Shown in pieces: positions 26,779 through 32,504 of a DNA stretch of 32,504 nt. The DNA is from Sulfuritalea sp. (GTDB taxonomy: Bacteria > Pseudomonadota > Gammaproteobacteria > Burkholderiales > Rhodocyclaceae), in NCBI GenBank assembly GCA_011526165.1, contig WYAY01000187.1, forward strand, positions 1 through 32,504. Reading direction: 5' to 3'. Position 1 is the stretch's first letter; the number at the start of each line of letters is the position of its first letter. The notes beneath the pieces were generated by a model. It was given only the letters and a program-made list of their open reading frames with translations, did not search any database and was not told where the DNA came from. The position numbers and the translations under genes were made by a program.

Positions 26779-26791
26779 CCCGCGGGGCGGG

Positions 26792-27655
26792 TCAGCGGGC
26801 CGGGCGGTTCCCCAGCTTTTCCTGCGCGAGGCGCTCGGCGCGGTCGCCGCTGCCGTCGAGCAGGCGCACGAGGACGGGTTCGCTGGCGCGCGGGTGTTCG
26901 GCGACGAGGAGGCGGAGTTCGGCGTCGTCGTGGGAGGCGAGGATGTCGAGCGCGGTGGGCGGGGCGTGGCGATTGCGCGCGACGGCGAGGCGCACGGCGG
27001 CATCGCGGTCGAAGGCGAGGCGCGTCAGCGCGGCGTCGGACAGGCGCGGCGATTCGGCGACGGCGGCGCGCACGGCGGGATGGCGGTCGCCGGCAAGGCG
27101 CTCGAGCAGTTCCTCGGGCAGGTCGGCGCGGCGCGCCAGCGCGGCGCGCACGGCGGGGTCGGTGTCGCGCAGCAGCAGGGCGAAGAGGCCGGCATCGAGG
27201 CGGGCGCGCGCGGCGGCGTCGCGGCGCGCGGCCGGGTCGGCATCGCCCAGCCGGTCGGCGTCGGGCAGCGGCGCGCACGCCATGCCCTGCGGGCAGCTGC
27301 CGCCGGGCGCGGCCTGCTGCCGGACCAGGTCCTGCACGCCGGTGCTCTCGGCGTAGTGCAACAGGCCGGCGGCGAGAAAAGTCAGTCCCGTCAGGACGGC
27401 GTGGCCGCGCATGTCGAGCAACAGGAAGGCGCCGACGACGGCGCGCAGCAGCCAGAAGACGAACTGCGCCGCGACGAAGGCGGCGATGAAGTAGATCGGC
27501 AGCACGGCGAGGAGCCGGCCGCCGATGTCGCCGCCGGCGACGCTGAGCACGTAGGCGACGTCGGCCAGGCCGATGGTGGCGGCGACGGCGAGCGAGACGA
27601 CGATGCTGGCCTTGAGCGGCAGGGCGTCTTTCTCGCGGTGGGGCGGAGTGGCCAT
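26792..27655 (-). CDS. Membrane protein with C-terminal HEAT/LRV-like repeats
   Basis: 287 residues. Three hydrophobic segments (about 16-38, 45-72, 80-98) anchor it in the inner membrane. From about 140 onward come helical repeats of ~22-24 residues with the pattern D-P/D-A-V-R-A-A-L/V-A: RDTDPAVRAALARRADLPEE, GDRHPAVRAAVAESPRLSDA, FDRDAAVRLAVARNRHAPPT, SHDDAELRLLVAEHPRASEP. Such leucine-rich-variant/HEAT arrays bind proteins; no function can be named. The gene has a TATAAT box 8 nt before its ATG and no Shine-Dalgarno, pointing to a leaderless transcript. Dispersed motif copy 9 is embedded in frame in the third membrane segment (TGLTF). Confidence 0.75.
   Translation of the reverse strand: MATPPHREKDALPLKASIVVSLAVAATIGLADVAYVLSVAGGDIGGRLLAVLPIYFIAAFVAAQFVFWLLRAVVGAFLLLDMRGHAVLTGLTFLAAGLLHYAESTGVQDLVRQQAAPGGSCPQGMACAPLPDADRLGDADPAARRDAAARARLDAGLFALLLRDTDPAVRAALARRADLPEELLERLAGDRHPAVRAAVAESPRLSDAALTRLAFDRDAAVRLAVARNRHAPPTALDILASHDDAELRLLVAEHPRASEPVLVRLLDGSGDRAERLAQEKLGNRPAR
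27377..27389 (-). repeat. GACTGACTTT dispersed motif, copy 9 (inside the HEAT-repeat gene)
   Basis: GGGACTGACTTTT in coding orientation, encoding G-L-T-F in a membrane segment, with CCGTCCTG upstream as in the extended consensus. ACT and TTT are rare-type codons for this gene. Confidence 0.85.
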
Positions 27656-27663
27656 GTCGGGGC

Positions 27664-27669
27664 ATTATA
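27664..27669 (-). promoter_or_regulatory. -10 box 8 nt before the HEAT-repeat gene
   Basis: TATAAT on the minus strand, 8 nt upstream of the ATG at 27655. There is no recognisable -35 and no Shine-Dalgarno, so a leaderless or near-leaderless mRNA is predicted. Confidence 0.45.
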
Positions 27670-27683
27670 CTTTCGCCAATCCG

Positions 27684-27722
27684 CCCTCTCCCCCTCCCTC
27701 TCCCGCCCTGCGGGAGAGGGAG
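27684..27722 (+). repeat. Hairpin intergenic repeat upstream of the MFS gene (R4)
   Basis: CCCTCTCCCG, loop CCCTG, CGGGAGAGGG (27696-27720): a perfect 10-bp stem preceded by another CCCTCTCCCC. Same family as the second hairpin of R3, and again just before a start codon (ATG at 27731). Confidence 0.75.
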
Positions 27723-27730
27723 TTAAAGAC

Positions 27731-28960
27731 ATGACCAGTCGCGCCAACGAATCCGGCCTGCGCATCGTCGCCCTGCTGTGCGCGGCGGAGGTGCTGAGCA
27801 TGACCGGCTTCTCGACCTATCCGGCGCTGCTGGCGCCGCTGCGCGAGGCCTGGGGCATGAGCGGCGCCGAGGCCGGCTTCATCGGCGGCGTCTTCTTCGC
27901 CGGCTACATGGGGGCGGTGCCGCTGCTCTCGGCGCTGACCGACCGCATCGACGCGCGGCGCGTGTATTTCCTGTCGACGCTGCTCGCCGTGGCCGGCACG
28001 CTCGGCTTCGGCCTGTTCGCAAACGGCGTGACGAGCGCCGCGCTGTTCCAGGCGCTGGCCGGGGCGGGGCTGGCCGGCACCTACATGCCGGGGCTGAAGG
28101 CGCTCACCGACCGCGTGGCGGGGCCGCTGCAGGGACGCTTCATCGCCTTCTACACCTCGACCTTCGGCATCGGCGCCAGCGTCTCGCTGGTACTGGCCGG
28201 CGCGATCGAGCCGGCGCTCGACTGGCGCTGGGCCTTCATGCTGTGCGGCGCCGGGCCGCTGGCGGCCGGGCTGCTGGTGCTGCGCGGGCTGGCGCCGCTG
28301 GCGCCGGAGCGCCATGCCCCCGCCCATGCGCAGGCCGCCCTGCTCGACCCGCGCCCGGTGCTGCGCGAGCGCGCCGTGCTGGGCTACGTGCTCGGCTATG
28401 CGGCGCACTGCTGGGAGCTGTTCGGGCTGCGGTCCTGGCTGGTGGCCTTCATCGCCTTCGCCTATGCCCTTGCGCCGGGTGCGGACTTTGCCTGGGGGCC
28501 GGCGGCGATCGCGGCGGCGATCAACCTGCTCGGCATTCCGGCCAGCGTGTTCGGCAACGAGATCGCCGCGCGCGTCGGGCGGCGCCGCTACATCCTGACG
28601 GTGATGGCCTGCTCGGCGCTGCTGGCGTGGCTGGCGGGCTTCGCCGCCGCCGTGTCGTGGGGACTGACTTTGTTCCTGCTGGCGCTGCATTTCGTGTTCG
28701 TGATGGGGGATTCGGCGGCGCTCACCGCCGGCCTGGTGGCGGCGGCGCCGGCCGGGAAACGCGGCGCGGCGATGGCGGTCTATTCGTTTTTGGGCTTCGG
28801 CGCCGGCTTCCTCGGCCCGCTGGCGTTCGGCCTGGTGCTGGACGCGGCGGGCGGCAAGGACGCGGCGGCGGCCTGGGGCTTCGCCTTCGGCAGCCTCGGC
28901 GTCGCCTGCGCCTGCGGCCCGCTGGCAGTGTGGTTGACCCAACGGAAGGAGAAGACATGA
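27731..28960 (+). CDS. MFS transporter
   Basis: 409 residues with about 12 hydrophobic segments and the usual MFS layout. Between TM2 and TM3 the loop [14 protein letters not shown] is a degenerate motif A (normally G-x-x-x-D-R-x-G-R-R), repeated as [12 protein letters not shown] between TM8 and TM9. Two six-helix halves are separated by a His/Pro-rich loop near residues 190-205. The substrate cannot be predicted; the general form resembles cyanate/aromatic-acid type permeases of proteobacteria. ATG 27731 follows hairpin repeat R4; the ribosome-binding site is weak. The 3' end overlaps msrB by four bases (ATGA). Dispersed motif copy 10 lies in frame in a membrane segment (WGLTLFL). Confidence 0.82.
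   Translation: MTSRANESGLRIVALLCAAEVLSMTGFSTYPALLAPLREAWGMSGAEAGFIGGVFFAGYMGAVPLLSALTDRIDARRVYFLSTLLAVAGTLGFGLFANGVTSAALFQALAGAGLAGTYMPGLKALTDRVAGPLQGRFIAFYTSTFGIGASVSLVLAGAIEPALDWRWAFMLCGAGPLAAGLLVLRGLAPLAPERHAPAHAQAALLDPRPVLRERAVLGYVLGYAAHCWELFGLRSWLVAFIAFAYALAPGADFAWGPAAIAAAINLLGIPASVFGNEIAARVGRRRYILTVMACSALLAWLAGFAAAVSWGLTLFLLALHFVFVMGDSAALTAGLVAAAPAGKRGAAMAVYSFLGFGAGFLGPLAFGLVLDAAGGKDAAAAWGFAFGSLGVACACGPLAVWLTQRKEKT
28660..28671 (+). repeat. GACTGACTTT dispersed motif, copy 10 (inside the MFS gene)
   Basis: GGGACTGACTTT in coding orientation, encoding G-L-T-L. Same reading phase as copies 4, 5 and 9. Confidence 0.8.
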
Positions 28961-29343
28961 AAAAGACCGATCAGGAATGGCGCGTGCAGCTCACCCCCGA
29001 GCAGTACCGCGTCGCCCGCGAAAAAGGCACCGAGCGCGCCTTCACGGGCGAGTACTGGGACTGCCACGAGCCGGGCGTCTATCGCTGCGTCTGCTGCGGC
29101 GCCGAGCTGTTCGCTTCGGAGCACAAGTTCGATTCGGGCAGCGGCTGGCCGAGCTTCTGGCGGCCGCTGGAGCCCGCCAACGTCGCCACCGAAAATGACA
29201 ACAGCCATTTCATGCGCCGCACCGAGGCGCTGTGCCGGCAATGCGGCGCGCACCTCGGCCATGTCTTCGACGACGGGCCGGCGCCGACGGGACTGCGCTA
29301 CTGCATCAATTCGGCTTCGCTGAAGCTGGAGCGTAAGAAATAG
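28957..29343 (+). CDS. msrB: Peptide-methionine (R)-S-oxide reductase MsrB
   Basis: 128 residues, cytoplasmic single-domain MsrB that repairs methionine-R-sulfoxide in proteins. Zinc ligands Cys44, Cys47 (YRCVCCG) and Cys93, Cys96 (CRQC) are present, as is the catalytic Cys116 in [19 protein letters not shown] and [10 protein letters not shown] complete the signature. A true Cys occupies the catalytic place, so it is a non-seleno form. The start overlaps the MFS stop (ATGA) with AAGGAGAAG upstream, so both genes are co-translated; the functional tie to the transporter is unclear. Confidence 0.96.
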   Translation: MKKTDQEWRVQLTPEQYRVAREKGTERAFTGEYWDCHEPGVYRCVCCGAELFASEHKFDSGSGWPSFWRPLEPANVATENDNSHFMRRTEALCRQCGAHLGHVFDDGPAPTGLRYCINSASLKLERKK

Positions 29344-29372
29344 GCCGTGAGATGGGTGCTGGCGGCCCGCTG

Positions 29373-29378
29373 TATAAT
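29373..29378 (+). promoter_or_regulatory. -10 box 8 nt before yciB
   Basis: A perfect TATAAT ending 8 nt before the yciB ATG, without Shine-Dalgarno. The -35 is not convincing. A leaderless transcript is predicted. Confidence 0.45.
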
Positions 29379-29386
29379 TGCGCCAA

Positions 29387-29920
29387 ATGAAATTCCTCTT
29401 CGACCTGTTTCCGGTCATCCTGTTTTTCGTCGCCTTCAAGGCCTTCGACATCTACGTCGCGACGGGCGTGGCCATCGCCGCCACCTTCGCGCAGATCGGC
29501 TGGCTGCTGGCGCGCGGGCGCAAGGTCGACACCATGCTGTGGGTGAGCCTCGCCATCATCGTGGTCTTCGGCGGCGCCACGCTGCTGCTGCGCGACGAGA
29601 CCTTCATCAAGTGGAAGCCCACCGTGCTCTACTGGCTGTTCGGCGCGGTGCTGGCGGGCGCTTCGCTGCTCTTCCGCAAGAACCTCATCCGCAAGCTGAT
29701 GGAGCAGCAGATCAGCCTGCCCGATCGCGTCTGGGGGCAGTTGAACGCCAGCTGGGTCGGCTTTTTCGCCTTCATGGGCGCGGCGAACCTGTTCGTCGCC
29801 TACAGCTTCTCCACCGACGCCTGGGTGAACTTCAAGCTGTTCGGCGGCATGGGCCTGATGCTGGCCTTCGTCATCGCGCAGAGCCTGCTGCTGTCGAAAT
29901 ACGTGGAAGAGCAGAAGTGA
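29387..29920 (+). CDS. yciB: Inner-membrane septation/envelope protein YciB (IspZ)
   Basis: 177 residues (E. coli YciB 179), with five predicted membrane segments. Family landmarks: [57 protein letters not shown], the conserved [12 protein letters not shown] and [20 protein letters not shown]. YciB is implicated in cell-envelope synthesis and septation; its biochemical role is not settled. First gene of yciB-yciI-bolA-ppiC, with overlaps or short gaps throughout, an order common in betaproteobacteria. ATG 29387 is chosen because it gives the conserved N-terminus. Confidence 0.95.
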   Translation: MKFLFDLFPVILFFVAFKAFDIYVATGVAIAATFAQIGWLLARGRKVDTMLWVSLAIIVVFGGATLLLRDETFIKWKPTVLYWLFGAVLAGASLLFRKNLIRKLMEQQISLPDRVWGQLNASWVGFFAFMGAANLFVAYSFSTDAWVNFKLFGGMGLMLAFVIAQSLLLSKYVEEQK

Positions 29921-30222
29921 TGCTCTACGCCATCGTCGGCGAGGACGCGCCGGGCAGCCTGGCGCGGCGCCTCGCGGCGCGGCCGGCCCATCTGGAGCGC
30001 CTGAAGGAGTTGCAGGACGCGGGACGGCTGATCCTCGCCGGTCCCTGCCCGGCCATCGATGCGCCGGACCCCGGCCCGGCCGGCTTCTCCGGCAGCCTGA
30101 TCGTCGCCGAGTTCGAATCGCTCGATGCGGCGCAAGCCTGGGCGGCGGCCGACCCCTATGCCAGCGAAGGCGTGTTCGCGACGATGACGGTGCGGCCTTT
30201 CAGGAAGGTGTTTCCGGCGTGA
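29920..30222 (+). CDS. YciI-like protein
   Basis: 100 residues; start overlaps the yciB stop by one base (TGATG). The ferredoxin-like YCII fold is recognisable: [70 protein letters not shown] and [20 protein letters not shown]. The His and Asp that form the putative active site in YciI ([13 protein letters not shown]) are present. Activity in this family is mostly unproven. Its place between yciB and bolA is conserved in relatives. Confidence 0.9.
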   Translation: MLYAIVGEDAPGSLARRLAARPAHLERLKELQDAGRLILAGPCPAIDAPDPGPAGFSGSLIVAEFESLDAAQAWAAADPYASEGVFATMTVRPFRKVFPA

Positions 30223-30485
30223 GCACCCCGGAAAAAATGCGCGAGAAGCTCGCCGCGCTGGAACCGCTGCGCCTGGAGATCGCCGACGACAGCGCGAAAC
30301 ACGCCGGCCATGCCGGCGCCAAAAGCGGCGGCGGGCACTACCGACTCCACATCGTTTCGCCGCGCTTCGCCGGCTGCTCGACCATGCAGCGGCACCGCTT
30401 GATTTACGAGGCGTTAGGGCCCATGATGCGCGGGGAAATCCATGCCCTCAGCATCCGGGCGCTGACGCCCGAGGAAGACCAATAA
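30219..30485 (+). CDS. bolA: BolA family protein
   Basis: 88 residues from GTG 30219, which overlaps the YciI stop (GTGA). The class II KH-like BolA fold is clear: [74 protein letters not shown]. The invariant His of the R-H-R segment, which takes part in [2Fe-2S] binding with monothiol glutaredoxins, is present. Family role is Fe-S trafficking and stress-linked gene control. Confidence 0.93.
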   Translation: MSTPEKMREKLAALEPLRLEIADDSAKHAGHAGAKSGGGHYRLHIVSPRFAGCSTMQRHRLIYEALGPMMRGEIHALSIRALTPEEDQ

Positions 30486-30513
30486 ACCGATCCACCCGAT
30501 ACAAGGAAAACAC

Positions 30514-31338
30514 ATGAACCGCATGTCCCTCCCCCGCCTGACCGCAGTTCTCGTCGCAGGCGCCCTGTTGCAGGCGCCGCTCTTCGCCCAGGAGGCGAAG
30601 CCCGCCGCCAAGCCGGCCGGCAAGCCGGGCGTCGTCGCCACGGTGAATGGCGTCGCCATCCCCGCCGCGCGCGCCGACGCGCTGCTCAGCTCCCAGCTGG
30701 CCCAGGGCCAGCAGGATTCCGAGCAGCTGCGCGCGGCGGTGCGCAACGACCTGATCAACCGCGAGATGCTCTCGCAGGCGGCGAAGAAGAAGGGCTTCGA
30801 CAAGAAGCCTGAGGTGCAGGCGCAGTTCGAGCTGTCGCGCCAGGGCATCCTGGTGAACGCCTACCTGCAGGATTTCGTGAACGGCCACAAGGTGAAGGAC
30901 GAAGACGTCAAGAAGGAGTACGACGGCATCGTCAAGGCGATGGGCGACAAGGAGTACAAGGCGCGCCACATCCTGGTCGAGAAGGAGGACGCGGCGAAGG
31001 ACATCATCGCCCGCCTGCAGAAGGGCGAGAAGTTCGAGGAGCTGGCCAAGCAGTCGAAGGACCCGGGCAACAAGGACCGCGGCGGCGATCTCGGCTGGGC
31101 GGCGCCCTCCGGCTACGTGAAGCCCTTCGCCGACGCGCTGGTGGCGCTGCAGAAGGGCAAGTTTTCCGCCTCGCCGGTGAACACCCAGTTCGGCTGGCAC
31201 GTCATCCAGCTCGACGACGTGCGCGAGCTGAAGCATCCGGCGCTCGACGAGGTGAAGCCGCAGATCCAGCAGCGCCTGCAGCAGCAGGCCCTCGAGAAGC
31301 ACATCGGCGAGCTGCGCGCGAAGACCAAGGTCGAATAA
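30514..31338 (+). CDS. Exported parvulin-type peptidyl-prolyl isomerase (PpiC/SurA-like)
   Basis: 274 residues, AAGGAA before ATG 30514. A signal peptide (MNRMSLPRLTAVLVAGALLQ, cut after FA) sends it to the periplasm. An N-terminal SurA-like helical region (VATVNGVAIPAARADALLSS ... LRAAVRNDLINREMLSQAAK) is followed by one parvulin domain: YKARHILVEKEDAAKDIIAR, GEKFEELAKQSKDPGNKDRG, GDLGWAAPSGYVKPFADALV, TQFGWHVIQLDDVRE. It should help outer-membrane or periplasmic protein folding. Last gene of the yciB chain, closed by a strong terminator. Confidence 0.93.
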   Translation: MNRMSLPRLTAVLVAGALLQAPLFAQEAKPAAKPAGKPGVVATVNGVAIPAARADALLSSQLAQGQQDSEQLRAAVRNDLINREMLSQAAKKKGFDKKPEVQAQFELSRQGILVNAYLQDFVNGHKVKDEDVKKEYDGIVKAMGDKEYKARHILVEKEDAAKDIIARLQKGEKFEELAKQSKDPGNKDRGGDLGWAAPSGYVKPFADALVALQKGKFSASPVNTQFGWHVIQLDDVRELKHPALDEVKPQIQQRLQQQALEKHIGELRAKTKVE

Positions 31339-31357
31339 GATCGCCGGCAAGGCATAC

Positions 31358-31384
31358 AATCGGCGCTTCGGCGCCGATTTTTTT
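31358..31384 (+). terminator. Rho-independent terminator after ppiC-like gene
   Basis: AATCGGCGC, TTCG tetraloop, GCGCCGATT, then a T run to 31384. A perfect 9-bp stem with a stabilising UUCG loop. Confidence 0.93.
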
Positions 31385-31397
31385 CGTCCCTCACCCT

Positions 31398-32309
31398 ATG
31401 TCCCATCCGCCCCTGCCCGAAGGCTTCCTGCTGGAGGACTGCCGCATCGAGCGGCAGCTCTCGCAGGGCGGCTTTTCCGTGGTGTACCTGGCGCACGACG
31501 CGGCGGGCAAGGCGGTGGCCATCAAGGAATACCTGCCCGCCGGCATGGCGCACCGCGGCGCCGACGGCGTCGGCGTGGAGCCGGACGCCGAGCACCGGGC
31601 GGCCTTCAGCAACGGCCTGAAGTGCTTCTTCGACGAGGGCCGCATCCTCGCCGGCATCGAACACCCCAACGTGGTGCGGGTGAAGAACTTCTTCCGCGCC
31701 AACGGCACCGCCTATCTGGTGATGCGCTACGAGGAGGGCGAGACGCTGAAGGAGCATGCCCGCCGCCTGCTGGAGCGCGGCGAGGCGGTGCCGGAGGACT
31801 TCCTGCGCCACGTCTTCGTCCGCCTGCTCGACGGCCTGCGCGAGGTGCACGCGCACAAGCTGCTGCACCTCGACATCAAGCCGGCCAACATCTACGTGCG
31901 CCGCGACGGCCACCCGGTGCTGCTCGACTTCGGCGCCGCCCGCCAGGGGCTCGATCCGGGCGCGGGGCTGAATGCCGTGCTGACGCCCGGCTTCGCCGCG
32001 CCGGAGCAGCAGGGCGCGAACGAGCCGCTCGGGCCCTGGACGGACATCTACTCGGTCGGCGCCTCGCTCTACGACTGCCTGGCCGGCGCCACGCCGCAGC
32101 CGGCCGACCGGCGCCTGGCCCACGACGAACTGGAACCCGCGCAGAAGCGCTGGGGCAAGCGCTACTCCCTGCAGCTGCTGGAACTGATCGACTGGTGCCT
32201 GATGCTGCCGACGGCGCAGCGCCCGCAGAGCGTCTTCGCCCTGCAGAAGGTGCTCAGCGGCGAGCAACTGGACTTGGTCGATCCGTCCTGGTTCGACAAG
32301 AAGGAGTAG
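31398..32309 (+). CDS. Hanks-type serine/threonine protein kinase
   Basis: 303 residues, almost all kinase domain, no membrane segment or sensor domain. Visible subdomains: Gly-rich loop LSQGGFSVVYLA (21-32), ATP-binding Lys43 in VAIKEYLP, likely helix-C Glu80 (FFDEGRIL), hinge YLVMRYEEGETL, catalytic loop HLDIKPANIYV (157-167) with Asp159 and Asn164, DFG at 177-179, activation segment ending in APE (201-203), and a C-lobe DIYSVGASLYDCLAG. The HRD motif is HLD, so the Arg that usually contacts a phosphorylated activation loop is missing (non-RD kinase). It starts 13 nt after the terminator of the previous operon, so its promoter must overlap that hairpin or it depends on read-through. Targets unknown. 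Confidence 0.9.
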   Translation: MSHPPLPEGFLLEDCRIERQLSQGGFSVVYLAHDAAGKAVAIKEYLPAGMAHRGADGVGVEPDAEHRAAFSNGLKCFFDEGRILAGIEHPNVVRVKNFFRANGTAYLVMRYEEGETLKEHARRLLERGEAVPEDFLRHVFVRLLDGLREVHAHKLLHLDIKPANIYVRRDGHPVLLDFGAARQGLDPGAGLNAVLTPGFAAPEQQGANEPLGPWTDIYSVGASLYDCLAGATPQPADRRLAHDELEPAQKRWGKRYSLQLLELIDWCLMLPTAQRPQSVFALQKVLSGEQLDLVDPSWFDKKE

Positions 32310-32314
32310 CCCGC

Positions 32315-32348
32315 GCTGCGACGATATGTCGCACCCCCCTGTCGCAGC
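32315..32348 (+). other. Overlapping hairpins after the kinase gene
   Basis: GCTGCGAC (32315-32322) can pair with GTCGCA (32328-32333) or fully with GTCGCAGC (32341-32348). No T run follows, so it is not a typical terminator. It lies 43 nt before the next start codon and could be an operator or a switchable leader. Confidence 0.35.
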
Positions 32349-32391
32349 GGCTCGGTTAGGATAGCCGCAACAGATTCAGGGGGAATCCGCC

Positions 32392-32504
32392 ATGAACCAG
32401 AAGCAGACCGCCGTCCCGAGCAACAGCCAGAACCAGCCCGAAATGGCCGCCCTCCTGCTGGGCGCCGGCTTCGCCCTCGCCTCGCTGATCCTGCTGCCCG
32501 CCGT
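32392..32504 (+). CDS. Start of a small membrane protein (3' end outside window)
   Basis: 37 codons are visible from ATG 32392, preceded by AGGGGGA about 9 nt upstream. The sequence begins with a polar Gln/Asn/Ser-rich stretch (MNQKQTAVPSNSQNQPEM) followed by a hydrophobic segment (AALLLGAGFALASLILLPA) that runs to the window edge. It may be a signal anchor or the first of several membrane helices. Family not recognisable from this fragment. Confidence 0.6.
   Translation, partial: MNQKQTAVPSNSQNQPEMAALLLGAGFALASLILLPA

Larger units (their letters stand above)
26641..26779. repeat. Inverted pair of the dispersed motif bounding a 139-bp intergenic element
   Basis: The left arm (26641-26664, starting GAAAAGTCAGTCC) and the right arm (26756-26779, ending GGACTGACTTTTC) are inverted repeats matching at 23 of 24 positions. 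They enclose ~90 bp without an evident gene, between convergent genes. No target-site duplication is visible. It could be a MITE-like element or two extended motif copies placed head to head. Confidence 0.7.

Overview
The window looks like the chromosome of a GC-rich betaproteobacterium, most plausibly a facultatively anaerobic aromatic degrader of the Rhodocyclales (Azoarcus/Thauera/Aromatoleum type). The evidence is the three-gene 4-hydroxybenzoyl-CoA reductase set, a phenylacetyl-CoA oxidoreductase (PadB)-like molybdoenzyme, a FNR-type promoter on a respiratory reductase operon, and the betaproteobacterial order yciB-yciI-bolA-ppiC. The taxonomic placement is inference.

Left third (1-16.2 kb): a molybdenum/tungsten island. 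After the 3' part of a U32-family rRNA hydroxylase gene come tupA (tungstate-binding protein) and, divergent from it, a regulator that fuses a ModE-like HTH to a periplasmic-binding-protein fold. Facing them on the minus strand are three molybdoenzyme units: (i) an operon of pentaheme cytochrome, Tat-exported DMSO-reductase-family catalytic subunit, four-cluster Fe-S subunit, TorD-like chaperone and DUF192 protein, behind a FNR-type box; (ii) a PadB-like cytoplasmic molybdoenzyme with fdhD; (iii) hcrC-hcrA-hcrB. Units ii and iii could form successive steps from a (hydroxy)phenylacetyl-CoA to benzoyl-CoA. The substrate of unit i cannot be read from the sequence.

Middle (16.2-26.1 kb): glyoxylate-branch and housekeeping genes. 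aceK (isocitrate dehydrogenase kinase/phosphatase) is divergent from icd, its substrate, and rluE lies downstream of aceK. icd is followed by a two-CBS-domain gene. Then come a cold-shock gene, clpS-clpA, rraA, and aceA (isocitrate lyase) with a terminator hairpin in its leader. The branch-point enzymes and the kinase that sets the flux between them therefore lie within about 9 kb.

Right (26.1-32.5 kb): a small secreted Cys-rich protein, a membrane protein with HEAT/LRV-like repeats, an MFS transporter overlapping msrB, the chain yciB-yciI-bolA-ppiC, a Hanks-type Ser/Thr kinase, and the start of a small membrane protein.

Two dispersed-repeat systems cross the gene layout. The first is GACTGACTTT (extended form: CCGTCCTG, one variable base, then CGGGACTGACTTTT). 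It occurs nine times exactly and once with one mismatch, on both strands, half the time at gene 3' ends, and in four genes it is embedded in frame with atypical codons. It has the distribution expected of a DNA-uptake-type or other genome-signature sequence. The second is a set of intergenic hairpin repeats, two of them near-identical ~121-bp copies that each fill the gap between one gene's stop codon and the next gene's start codon. Three genes (clpS, yciB, the HEAT-repeat gene) have a -10-like box 6-8 nt before the start codon and no Shine-Dalgarno, suggesting leaderless mRNAs.
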